Source: Anaeramoeba flamelloides
Lineage: Eukaryota > Metamonada > Anaeramoebidae
NCBI GenBank assembly: GCA_027625915.1
Contig: JANTQA010000047.1
Coordinates: forward strand, 6,014,001 to 6,078,000
Direction: 5' to 3'
DNA length: 64,000 nucleotides
Shown: positions 33,336 to 47,400 of the stretch, piece by piece
How the letters are laid out: each line of letters starts with the position of its first letter
Numbering within the stretch: the first letter of the stretch is position 1
The notes under the pieces: model-generated
What the model was told of the DNA's origin: nothing
Database searches by the model: none
What the model saw: only the letters and a program-made list of their open reading frames with translations
Made by a program: the position numbers and the translations under genes

Positions 33336-35431
33336 AAAATCCAAAATTTTTAAAGAGTTTTTTCCTTATTTTAAGGTTGATAAGATCACATCTCAAGGAT
33401 ATCATTTCTTGAAAAAAAAATATTTCATAACAAAGACAAGAAAAAGAGAAAGTAAAGTAAGAAATAAAAGAGTCAAAAAATGTTGTAAAAAAAATAAAAA
33501 TTTCATTGAGAAGTTTTTTTGTACCCCAAGTGTTGAGTGGATTGTTGGTTGTTTCCTTTAGGTCCAATTTTTTGGATCTTCACCATAGTATGTTTTAATT
33601 AGGAGTTCTAATTATTTAAACAACCAACAATATGATGAAAATTTGACTCCATAATTCTCTTCTTCAAATAATTTCCCCAAAATAATACAAACTTTGATCG
33701 ATTTTTTATAAGAGAAGTAAAATTTAAAATTTTATAATATAATAAACAAAGAATATAATTTCTAAAGATGAATCTAAAATTATTAAAAACAAAAAAAAAA
33801 CGTTAAGAATAATAAATATCTTTAAAAAAAAACAGTTTTAAAATTATTTTCGTGTGTAAAATTAATTTATTAAATGAATTCAATGAATTAAAAACAAATT
33901 TGACCAATAAATCTATTTATTTCTATTGTATATTTTTCAAAAATAGTCTATTTTCTTTAACTGATTATAAATTTGACAAAATACAAGTAAATTGGAATCA
34001 AAATTAATTTTATTTTTAATTTTTTTAAAAGAGAGATAAATTAATTAACCATAAAACTAATATATAAATAGATATTCAATGAACAAGTAGCATTAAATTT
34101 GAGCAACTATAAAGAAATACATCCTTACAATAATTCATAATCTATACTAAATGTTTTTTTTCTTCTTCTTTTCTTCGCAAATACTTTTTAATTCATTTTT
34201 AATATCTTAAATCCCAAAGGTAAATTTATTGGTTTTTATTTTATATTTTTAATTGCTCGGTCCTATATATATATATATATATATATCTTATAAATATTCC
34301 ACCACTCACAGTGATCAAAATATACATTTATTTTGATAAAAAATGATTTTATTTATTCAATTTCAAATTATTGGTAATAATAAAACTTGGTTCACATACT
34401 TACACCTTAAAAAAAAATAATATTTTCATTCAGTTGATTATCATAAGAAAGTAAACTTTAATTGATATTTATGATAAAAAAAGTAAAATACTTCTAAACT
34501 GGGAAACATTTTCAAAAATAAAAACTAATTTCATTTAAAAAAAGTAACTAATCAACTTCAAATAAAATTTATCATTTTATTTTCAATCAAACTAACAGAA
34601 ACCAAGCAACCCTTTTTGTATCGAAACTCAATTAATACTTTTTACATTTTCAAAAAGAGTTAAAATTCTCAAAAAATAATTAATAATGGATGTATCATTA
34701 AAAAACCCTTGTCGAGAAGGGAGTATTATAAAAATGTTTGTGCAATTAATACTGTATTTTATCTCTAATCTTACATTTTTTTTTATAAAATGATCTTAGC
34801 CTTTATTTCCAATATTCTTTATAATTAAAAAAATTGTTTTACCTTTTTTCTAAAATTAAATAATATCAATTTTCATAAAAATATAGTTACTTTTAAATGT
34901 ACCTATATATGTTATAAAAAAGTGATGAATAAGAGTTTAAAAAAGTGAAACTCAAGCCACTTTAAAGATTAAAATAAATAATTTGATCAAACTTTTTTAA
35001 AACTTGTATTACACACTTTATTAAAATGACTATATAAAATCTTGAAATTATTTATTTTTCAAGTAACAATTAAAAGGAAAATGAATAAAATTGAAAATTT
35101 AGAAAATTTTTTACAAAAAAAAAATACATTTATTTATTTTGTCTATCAACGCATTACTTTGATTTTTTTAACAAATATCAAGATTTTTTTATTCTTTGTT
35201 AATGAATTAATTGTTTAAAAAATTCGTAAAAAATAGAATTTTCTCAATTAATTTTATTATGAACAAAAATATCAAAGCACATAATCACATTTATTAAATA
35301 ATAACTATTACACCGCATACTCGATAGTATATACCATACAATTATTATTATTATTATCATCATTAATATCATCATCATATTTTTGTTATTTATTTATTAT
35401 TTCAACAAAATTTCATCTTTGTAATTATAAA
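33336..35431. other. Intergenic AT-rich DNA, no gene recognised
   Basis: A short minus-strand open frame at 33244-33567 overlaps the hairpin repeat and is not convincing. The rest holds a TA microsatellite (about 34264-34287) and ATT/ATC runs near 35341-35375 close to the 3' end of the deubiquitinase gene. No RNA gene was recognised. Confidence 0.45.
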
Positions 35432-37571
35432 TTATAAAAAATTTTCATTTTCTTCATTTGCCGAAAGTTCAATTTCCACTTCAAAATTTTGATTATTTTC
35501 TGTATCTATTTGGTTTATTAAAGAATTATTAATTAGATTTTGTTCGTTTTCAGGTTCGATATTAATTGAATCTTCACCATTCATATCACTGGTTATATCT
35601 GGAATTATATGTGTGTTTGTAATTGTATTTGTGTTTGAATTTGAATTTATATTTATCTTTTCTTTTAAAATGATTATTATTTTTTGAATATTTTTTATAA
35701 CTTGATTGTCTTGTATATTATCCAATAAAATATCCAGCCTTTCAATTAATATATTTGTATTTGGATATAAATGAAAATATAGTTTTTTTAATATTTTATA
35801 ATTTATAATAAATAGAAAATTATTTAAATTTAACTTTAATTGATCAATTGAGGTATTTTGCCCAAAAATTGTTTTTGTAATATCTTTAAAAATATTTTCA
35901 CCAAATTCGATGATTAAATTATCATCTAATAAAATAATTTGATTATAAATAACATCAAATATTTCCCTTTCTTCTTTACAATCAATTCTTTTTAATAGCA
36001 AATCGATATAAATATAAAATTCCAAAGAACCAGTCAACTTGTTAATTATTGAAATTAATAATTGGATATTGTTTTTAAAAAGTATGGTATAACGATTATA
36101 TTTCTCTACATTATTTTCAACATTTTCAAAAATTAAAAAAAATAATCTAAAAAAATTTGTTAATAAAAAATCATTTGATGCATTGATATTCTTTAAAGAT
36201 AAACAATAATTAAAAATTTTGTTTAAAATTTTTTCAAATGAATTCGACTTTAATAATAATACCATTTTACGGGGTAAAGGGATTTGTTTCCAATTATTTT
36301 GTATATAATGATAAAAATTAATTAAATATTGAATAATTCTATCATAAAAGTTTAAATTATAATATGGTGAAAAAAATATTAATTGATTTAAAATTGTTTC
36401 CACTGCTATTTTTTCCCCTCCTTGGCTTTCCATTTTTGCCTCCTTTTCCATTTCAGTTTCTATCTCTACCCTGGCCTCCACTGTGAAGTTATAAAATAAA
36501 AAATCTAAAATGTTTTCAATTGATTGTTCATAATCAAAAATATCCTTAATTATAATTAAATAATTATCAATCCCATTATTATTTAAATATGTAATAATTT
36601 TTAAATAAAATTGAATTATTTTGAGAATTTTTTTTTTTTTTTCTTGAAATAAATAAATATTATCATTTTTGTTATTTAGATTACCTTGATTATTCAATAT
36701 TACAATGTCATCATTTTTTGTATTATCATTATTACTATTGAGATTATTGTTATCATCATTAAGATCATTATCAGTATTATTATTATCATTATCCATATCA
36801 TTATTAATATTATCAGTAATAGTATTGTCATCATCCAGATCAATATTTAATAAATCTTTATTATTGGAAATTGAATTAAAAGATTGTATCTGGTCAAATA
36901 AAAAAAAAGATAAAATTTTAAAAGTATTATTTTGAACAAAATGATCAAGATCATTTTTATCGTACAAAGTTATTTCAAGATAAATAATTATTAAATGGAT
37001 ATTTATTTTTAAAAAAACCGGATTTATTAAAAAAGAACGTAATTTTTTTCGAAAAACAAAATTATTTTTACAGCAATAATTCGTGAAATCAATTATTAAA
37101 TCGTCAATTTGACAAAGATTTAATAAAGAGAAATGTATTAAATTAAAAATCAAAATGGAATTTGATAACAATAATTGAAAATTGGGTATTTTTTCAAAAT
37201 AATATTTTAGGATATTTAAATAAATTGGCACTACTAGAAAATGTTCTTCTATAAAAGTATTCTTTTTGATTATTTTTTCAAAATTTAATAGATTGAAAAA
37301 ATTAATTATTGATTTTTCATTTTTGAAAATTAATTTGAAATTGATATTTTCTAAAAAAAATTCCCAAGTTTGTAAGATCCAAAAAATGTTCCAATCAAAA
37401 TTTAATTGATAAGAAGAAATAATTTTTAAAAACTCCCAAATGTTATTAAAATAGGAATTGAAAGTTTTTATAATCACAGGATTCTTATATTTTGAAAAAA
37501 TTGAAATAATATTGAAATATTCAGATAAATAAAATAAATTATTATTACTTTCTAAAAGATTATTATCATCA

Positions 37572-37602
<31 letters not shown>

Positions 37603-38527
37603 CAATATTAATATTATTAATCTCATTATCATGATTAATTAAAATGTTTGATTTGTATTTCAAAATGATATTATTTGATAGATTTGAAAAATAATTTAAT
37701 AAATCATTAAAAAAATCATTATATATTTTTAAATGTTCATTATTTTCAAAAAATTCAATATCTGATAAAATTTTTTGTATTAAATTAAAAAAATCTTTTT
37801 CTAATCAAAGGATTAAAATGAATAACAAAATTAATAATTAAATCATAATTAAAATATTTCATGATTAGATTATTGATATAATTATTAACAGTTATATGAT
37901 TTAATAAATTTATATAACATATTAACAAATTTTCATCAAAATTATTTTCAAATTGATGAATTTTATTATTTATTATAAAAAATAATAATTCATTTATCAA
38001 AAATTTAAAATCTATATTTTGATTAATAAAAATTAATAAAAAATTTAAATAATTGTTTGAATAGTTGAAGTTTCTATTTTTTTCAAATTTTTTAAAAAAA
38101 ACTTGAAGAAAATTTTGAAAAAAATCTTTGTTTTTGATTGAAATGTATCTAATAATTTTTGCTACAGATTTAGGATGTATTTTATTTTCAATTAAAAGAA
38201 TCAAAAATTGTGGATTTAATAATGAATTTTCATCCATTTTTAATAAACCAAAGTTAAAAAATTGTAAATTATTATTATGCAATCCATTGCTATGCTTATT
38301 GAGATTTAAAACCGAATAAAATTTATTTATCTCTCTCTCCCAACTTATAAATATAAAATCTTCAATTAGATCTATTATTTTTCCAAAAATTGATTCATTA
38401 TTAAACCCAGTAAATTCTATAAGATTTTCATTATTGTTTTGATCCCCTATTTCTATCTCTACCATTATATTATTTTTATAAATATTCTTCTCATCATCAT
38501 TATTATTCCCACCACCACCACCATCAA

Positions 38528-38608
<81 letters not shown>

Positions 38609-41393
38609 GACTATTACTATTAAGATTCTTATTATTTTCTGTTTTTATTAAATTATTCATGATATATTTAATTAAAAAAGATAAAAGAAGTGATGATCGA
38701 AAAAATAAAAAATAAAATTTATTTGATTGTATTAATTTAATTAAAAACCCAAAATAATCAATTGAATATAAACTATCTATATTTTTTTCATTGAATTGTA
38801 ATAAAAATAATTTTAAAAATTGAAATAAATACAAATTTAATGATATTTTATTTAAATAATCAAAATAATTTCCATTATTACTGAGAATAATATTTTTTTC
38901 AATTAAATCAAGATCATCTTTTATTAATAATTGAACGCATTGTTTTTCAAAATTAATTGTATTCAATTCAATTTGGAAATGATTTATTAACATTTTTTCA
39001 AAATGTTTCCAATAATCTCTATTAGGGCATTTTAATAAAAAATCGATAATTAAATTATTTTCTGATTTGAATTCTAAAAGAAATATTTTTTTGCAATCAT
39101 AATTATGAAATAAATACTTTGAAAATAATCCACACCATTGCTCAATATTAAAATCTAAAAAAAATCTAAAATTTTTAAAAATATTTATCAGAATTTGAAA
39201 AGGAATTATATTTTCATCATAAAAATAATTAATATTTAACAACTTGAAAATAAAATTATAATAATTTATATTATAAAAAGTTCTGTAATTCAAAAGTTGT
39301 AATCTTTTTTCCCAAATTTTAATAAAGATTGAATTATTATTATTATTAATATTCAAATTTATTAATTGTAATTTTTGTAAGTCATTAGAATAATTATTAA
39401 ATTTTTTAAAAAATGATTTTGAATATTCCATATTAACTTTTTTTTCTTCTTTGATCTGATCAATTCTTTTGTAAAATATTATATAAGCGGAGTTACTTTT
39501 CAGTTGTACATTATCATTATTAATTTTACCACCAAAGCATTCATTAGCAAAATTATTTTTAAAATCAAAATTATAAACCCTAGAATCATCAAACATATAC
39601 CATTTATTTTGTTCTTTGCTGTTAATTTTTCTATTAATTTTAATTAAAGAATAATAATGTCCAAATTTTGCATTACCGTCATGTATTATAATACCAACAA
39701 GCTTATATTTTGTACAATGTTTATTAGTATTCCCATTAACTTTTCCATTCAAACCAGATTTTGTAAACTTTTGTATATCCAATTTTAGAGGAAATCGGAA
39801 TTTGTCATTTATTTTTTTTCTAGATTGAGTATTTAAATCATATTCAAAACGTTTTAAATGGAATATCAATATTTTTGGTAAAGTTTTTATATAAATTTGC
39901 TTTGTAGCATTAACCTTTTTTTTAATTTTTTTCGAATATAACTGATTCTCACCTGTTAGTTTTTCAATTTGAAAATACAAATTTAAGGAATCTGTTAAAT
40001 TATTAGATCCTAAAACATTCAAAGAAATTGATTGATAATTTTGAAATGATTTTGAAATTTCATTAGACTCCTTATAAATTATTTTTGTTACTATTTTACA
40101 ACCAAATAAATCTTGTATGATATTATTTAAATTATTACTATTAAATTGGATTTCTAATATTTGGAAAATCAAATTAATAAATTCAAAAGAGTCTTGCTGT
40201 TGACCGACTTGATAGATATTATTTGAAAATTTATTGATTGAATTAAAAATCTTTATTACACTGGTGCTTTTTTTTGGTGAAAAAGTTAATTTACCAAATA
40301 ATTTTTTTAATTCAAATAATAAACAATTCTGAGAATTATCATTATCCATATTCATTTGTAAAATTGTATTTCTAAAGGGATAATTATGAAATAATTGTTG
40401 TATTATTGAAATTAAATAACAAAGAGTGCCTGGGTTGTTCAAACCAAGGAAATTTATCTTTTTATTTGTTCTTAAACTTGTTCCATTAAAATGATTTTTA
40501 TTTTTCATTTTTTGCAAGCTTAAATTTTTATGATGCTTGTAAATTATTTTTAACAAATTCTCATGAATGATAGGAAATTTATTTGATATTAGAAATATTA
40601 ATTTAAAAGCATTTTTTTGAGTTTGATCATTTTTAATTTTTGGTTTTATTTGTTTAAAAATCGAATATTTTGTGTTATTAATTTTTTTCCTTCTTTTTTG
40701 ATCATAGCCTATAGAAAATAAATAATCATAATAAAGTAATTTAATTAATTCAAAAAATTTTTCTTTTATGCTTTTAATATTTAATTTTTTATAATTGTTG
40801 ATAAAAATAATTAAAATTTTAATGATCCCATTTAAAGTTTGATCAATTTTCACTTCCTTTTTACAAAAAGTTATTTCCCAAGTTTCTAAAATGTCTCGAG
40901 ATTTAATAAAATCTAAAAATTGATCAAATAAAACACTATAATTATAATTATTTTTTTCTTGTTCCTTTTTAAAAATTAATTTAATTAATTTTGATAACAA
41001 TTTAAAATATAATTTTGATCTTTTAATTTCATTTTCAAATCGATAAAATAAATTTAATACTTGCTTTAAAAAAAATTCTTCAATAATAAAATTTTTTAAT
41101 TTATTTTTTTTACAAATTTTTATAATCCCTTTAATCGTTATTTTTTTATTATCTTCGTTAGATGATTCTTTCAATATTGAAAATAACCAAGAATCCATTT
41201 TTTTATATTTCAAAAAAATATTTTCAATTTTTTCTTGATGAAATGAATAAAAAGAGGTAATAATTGAAAATGAAATTTGAATTATTTTTTGGTTAATTCT
41301 TTGATCTGAGTTTGAATTATCAAAATTTATTTGAAATATATAATTTAATAATAATTTTATAAACTTTGACAAAGTAATTTTATGAATATTATG

Positions 41394-41441
<48 letters not shown>

Positions 41442-44400
41442 TAACTTTCTATGAAAAATTTGAAAAAAATAAGAAATATATTTTTTTATTTGAAAACTTT
41501 TTCAAAATATTTAATAGAATTAATATTAATTGTTTTTTAATTTGAAAATTTTTTTCTTTTTAAAAAATTGATTAATAGGAATATCAAATAATTTAAACCT
41601 TTAAAATTTATAAATTTTAAAGACCATTTTTTATCCATTGTTATTATCCCATTAATAATTTCTAATTTATAGTATAATTGATAAATAAATTCTTTTGGTA
41701 ATATTTCTGACCAACTGATTGTTTCCTTGGAATTAAATAATTGTGTTATTTTTCTAATTTCTTGGATATTTATTTTAATTTCCGAGAATAATTGTAATAC
41801 ATTTATAGATAATTCTTCGTTTTCATAATCAAACATAGAAAAAAACAATTTAAAATATTTGGTGATAAAATAATTATAATTTATATGTTTTTCTTCTATT
41901 TCGTTTTCATCATTATTTTTATTTTGAGTTTCATCATAATCATTATTCTCTTCACCAAGATTATAATTATGATTGTTTGGGATAATGATTTTTAAATTAT
42001 TTATTTTTATATTATTGATATCAAAATTTACTCCATCGTCAAAAATAATTAACAGCTTATCATTATCTAAAATTTCTAAATTGCCAATAAACTTGTTCCC
42101 ATTTAAGAATTTATTTTTAATTTTTATTTTAAAATTATCATTTTTAAATAATTTAATTAATTCTCTTTTTAAATCTAAAATAGAATTATTCTCCCAAATT
42201 TTAATAATTATTTTTTTTTTCATTTTTTTTTTTTTGGATAAATCTATTTCGATTTTTAATTTTATTAAATTATTAAATTTTAATTGTTGATGACTGTTAT
42301 TTATTAATTTATTCCCATTATTTGCATTACTATTATTGATAAACAATAATAAAAATTTTATTAACCTAATATTAATTTCTAATTTCTCATTTTTTTTGAT
42401 TTCATTTATTACAAAAACTAATATTGTTTTTTTTAATTTTAAATAATTTTTTTGATAATTTTGATTTGAAAAATTATTTAAAAATTGAAATAAAAAATTT
42501 GATAATTGTAAAAATAGTTCTTTTGCTGTAATTAATTTTATTACTTTTAATAAATTATTTAATCCGACAATTGCGTCAGCATCTTTAATAACGAGAGTAA
42601 AATCATCCATTGCGCCAATCAAAAAATTAGATTGGAAATTCGTGAGGTATATTAAATATTGAAATAAATTGATAGATGATTTTGTTCTATTTCTTTTCTG
42701 TGAAAATAAATATTTTGTTATTTTTTTAAATAAATATTTGGTAATAATTAATGGATAATTTATTACAAAAATCCAATCAAAAAAAAGATCATTTTCTTCT
42801 TCTAGTATAATTTGTTTAGTAAATATATTCCATAGTTTTTTAAAATGCAATTGATTAAAAAGATACTTGTCAGTCCCCTTTGAATTTAAATTTGTGGTAG
42901 AATTAAATAAAATTTTTAAAAAATTTAATCGAATTCTAATCCCTTCAAAATATTCTATTTCTTCTGAAAAACAATAATTTTTCCAATTAATATTTTTATT
43001 TGTTATATCCAATTTATTTTTATAAATAATTTCATTAATAAGAGTTTTATATTGAATGATTTCCTCTAAAAGTTGATTAATGAAATTAAAATGTTTTTCA
43101 AATTCAAATACAACTTTTTGGAAAGTTAATTTATCTTTCTTTTTAATATTTTCTCTTTTAATTTCATTTTCATTCTCATTTCCATTGTCTATACCCCCTT
43201 CTCTTTCATTCTCATTTAAATTCCCATTCCTACTTTCATTTCCAATTTCATAATAATTGTTAGTAATATTTTGGATATTAATATTATTATTCTCTTGTGA
43301 ATTTATTACTGCTGGTAAAATTTCTTCATTTTTTTCTTTTTCTTCATTTTTTCCTTTTTCTTCATTTTTTTCTTTTCCTTCATTTTTTTCTTTTTCTTCA
43401 TATTCCATATGTTTATTCTCTATTTCGTTTTTTAAATTATTATTATCTTCATTTGGAAATGAAAATAATAATTGTTCGATAATTGGTAATATAAATTTTA
43501 TATCCTTTGAAGAGCCGATTTTTTCAACACATGAATGGATTAATGAGATTTTTAATTCATCGGTGAACTGCTCTAATGTGAACAAATTTATAAATTGTTT
43601 TAGAAAATATGTATTTAATTCTTTATCTAAAATATTATTTAATATTAATTTAAAACAAAGAGCTTTAATTTCTCGGAAAATTTCGAGATTATATTTTAAA
43701 AAATCAATAAAAAATGTTAAATATATTTTATCCCATTTTGATATTAAAAGTAATTTTGTATTATAAATATATTGATTGATCTTTTTTGGTAAATGAGATA
43801 TTATGGAAAATAACAAATCATAAATGATTATTTTTCTTGTTGTTTTTGAATTAACAAATTCATTCCAAATTAAATCGATAATTGTCTTATTAATTTCATG
43901 ATTAAAAGCTAGAAATTGAAGAATTTTTGTCGAATTTTTGAGGATTTGGTTATGTGCATTTGATGAAAATAGTTGACAGACCACCTTTTCCTTAAACGCT
44001 ACTATAATTGTTCTTTAGATTAAAAACAAATAAATATTTATTTTTTTTCGAATATATATAAATATAGGAATATATTATTTAATTAATAATTTTATGAAAA
44101 GATGAAAATTATCAATATTTAATTGGTTGGTTGTTTTAATATTCTTTTGGAAGAATTGATGTAAGGATTGGTCAAAATAGATATCAAAAAAATTATTATT
44201 TCTGTAAGAAATTCAATATAAAATTTTGAAATTTTTACTTTTTTTTTTAAATATTTATTCAAAAAAAAAAAAAAAGCCTATTGATCAATTTCGTGTTATT
44301 CTGATTTCTGATTTTTAATCTAAAAGAGGTTATATGAAAATTTTTTAAGTTGTGTAAAAAGTGTTATTCAGAAAATTAAAAACAAAAAATAAAGAAACAA

Positions 44401-47400
44401 AGTTGAATTTATTTTCATTTTCTTTTTTAAAAATTTAATCTTCAATATTGGTGTTTCTTGATAAATTTATTCGCGAAAGGAAAACTAAAAGAAAATCAAT
44501 TTTTTAATTCATAGATTTTCTTGAAAAAAAGCCATCACTCTAAAGATAGTCGAATAACCCTTTTTATAGACATTTTTTCTTTTCTCTATTTTTCATTTGT
44601 ATTATCATTCTGGAATTAAGAAATTGCTTGTGAATATTTTTTTTTTTTCAGGATTTAATTATATTTTTGATTTTTTTTATGTTTGTTATCAATTTATTAT
44701 TATTCATAAAAAAAATAAAAAAAAGGAGTTTTTGAATTTAAAAAAGAAGTTTACAGAGTTAATTTTAATCAATTGGTCTACTTTATTAAAATATTTTGAA
44801 AGTGTTTAACTTTCATTTAAAAACTTGGAGTTTTTTAAGACATCCATATTTACACTCGAGTAGAATTTAGTTCATTATTATATAAAAAAATTTCAAAGTT
44901 AGTTGATTTATAAGCGGCCTTTTAAAATTTTACAAAATTTATTAGAAAAAAGAAAATTTGCATTTCATTCTTTAAAAAAATAAATTGTAAAAATTCAAAA
45001 AATAATAAATTTTTTTAGACCTCATGATTTAAGAATACTTTCTTGATCTGGCGATTTTTTAAAGTTTTTGATAAATAACTATTACAATAAATTTATTTTT
45101 GAAGTGTTTTTGAAACAAAAAATTATTTATAGGGAAATTGTTGCACTTTTTTGTTATCATCCCAATTTCAAGTTTTAAAAACAAATTTAAAGAACTTGTT
45201 TGATTGTTTATCTATATTTTGTTGTTTATTTTCTTGATCATTTAAAGTATTGGTAAATAAAATTTCCATTTTCTTTTTCAGAATTAATTTTTGTTGATTT
45301 ATTTTTAATAATATTGCATTTGTACTCTTCAATTTATCCTTTAATATGTTTAATATCAACAGTAAAATTAGTACTATTATTATTTTTATAAAAAAAATCA
45401 AATATTTTTTTTAAAAATACATCATTCATGACAAAAGTGTCATAAAGCCAAACAAGCAAATTTATTTTGAAAGATTTCTTTCATCATTTTATTGAATGAT
45501 TAATTTGAGTGATCAATAATAATAAAAATATAAAAACTAAGAATAAGAAATTAAGAAAGAAGGATTGAAAAAATTACTTGATCTGATTAAATTCATTTAA
45601 TTTTAATGAATCATTTTCTTCAATAATTTGATCATAATCGTTAAATAGTTGGAATTGGTGTTTTTTTTCAGCAATATTTGTTAATAATGTGATTCCCATA
45701 ATCCTTAATGGAAGAATTGTTGAACTAAATAATTTTAAAGAATAATTTAATTCAAAATTTGATATGATATTTGTTGATTTTTCAGGCGATACTTTCATTG
45801 AAATTTGATTTAATTGATAAATTAAATCAAATAATTCATTTTTTGGTATATTTTTTATCTTGTTAATTGACAAATTTAAAATTGTCTGATATAATTCTTT
45901 AATTATTTCTAAAAAATGTATTTTAACTTCTTGTGGTAAAAAATTTACATTTTTATCAATTATTTCTAAAATTAATCTTGTCTTTTTTCCGATTTGATGA
46001 TTTTCATTAAAAATTTGTAAAAATAATTTTTTCGTTCCTTCTTTTGTTTGGAAATATTTAATTGCACTAATGAAAAAATTTGATTCCTTTAAAATGTTTT
46101 CCTAAAGAATATTATCAAAATAAGATATTTAGATTTATAAGAGATAAATTGATTTTTGTAAAATATTAGTTTTTTGAATAAAATTTGAAAGAATATTATT
46201 TTATTTTTTTTTTTTTTAGTTTTTTTTTGATAAAGAATATTTTGGAGAATTTTTCTTTTTTTAATTCTTTAAATAATAAATCGAAATGTTTCTAAAATGG
46301 TAAATATAGTTCTAAATCTTTCAAAAATAGATATATATTTTGAGTAATAAAAACCTGATTATTATTTTTTTTTTCTTTTGAAGAGAGTAAATTAATTTCC
46401 TTTTACAGTCATTAGGTTTTTTTTAATTTCTAAAATTAAAAAAAAACGTTGTTAGGTTTCCCAGAATTTAAAAGAATTGAGTAAAATCTCTTTTATTTTG
46501 CTCTATTCTTTTGAATTATGGAAAACATAGGCACTTTACGGCACTTGAGGGCACTTTTCTTTAGGTTTTTTTTTCTTCTTATTTTGATGAAAAAATCAAG
46601 AGATTTTCTAAAAAAAAAGAACTTGACGTTACTCTATAACACGACTGTTTATTAATAATATTATTATTACATCTAATACTTTTTAAATATTTTTGACTTT
46701 TCTACCCATAACCATTTATTAAAAAATTTTATCTAAAAATATTTAGATTTTTATTTTAATAATTTTAAGTTTTCTATTTGTCGATTAATATTTTCATTAT
46801 CTTTTTTTTGAAAAATTTTTATTTGTTTGAAATGTGTTAAAAACCCAGAAGTTCTAATGTTTTTTTGAGTTTATATCTTTTTTTATATATACAAATTCTG
46901 GCTTGATCAATTTTTGCTTCAGTTTTATAAATTATTATTGGAGAATATGGATTAATTTAATAATCAAAGACAATTAAACAATTTTTTTGCCAAATATGTT
47001 AGTTTTTTTTTTTTTTTTTTCATTTTTGTTTTGATTCGAAAATCTAAAGATTTCCGAGTGAAAATAAAAAAAGATAATATTTTGAATAAAATCTTGGTTC
47101 ACTTTTCAAGAATTTCAGTTTATTTTAAAAAATTAATGTATTTTGTAAACAAAAACAATATTTAAAAAAAATGACATTAGTTTGTTCAAAATATAAAAGG
47201 ATAGAGTAAAATCTTTAATTTTACCCAATTATTTTAAATTCTGGAAAACTGCCATTCGCTTTTCTTGAGTTTTCTGTTTATTTGTAAAATCAAAAGGTAT
47301 CATTAGATTTTCTTTAGTTTTTAGTTTTGATTAGAAAATCAATAGATTTTCGTTAGGTTTTTTTTACTTTTCGAAATAAAATAGAAAACACTGTTTTTTT

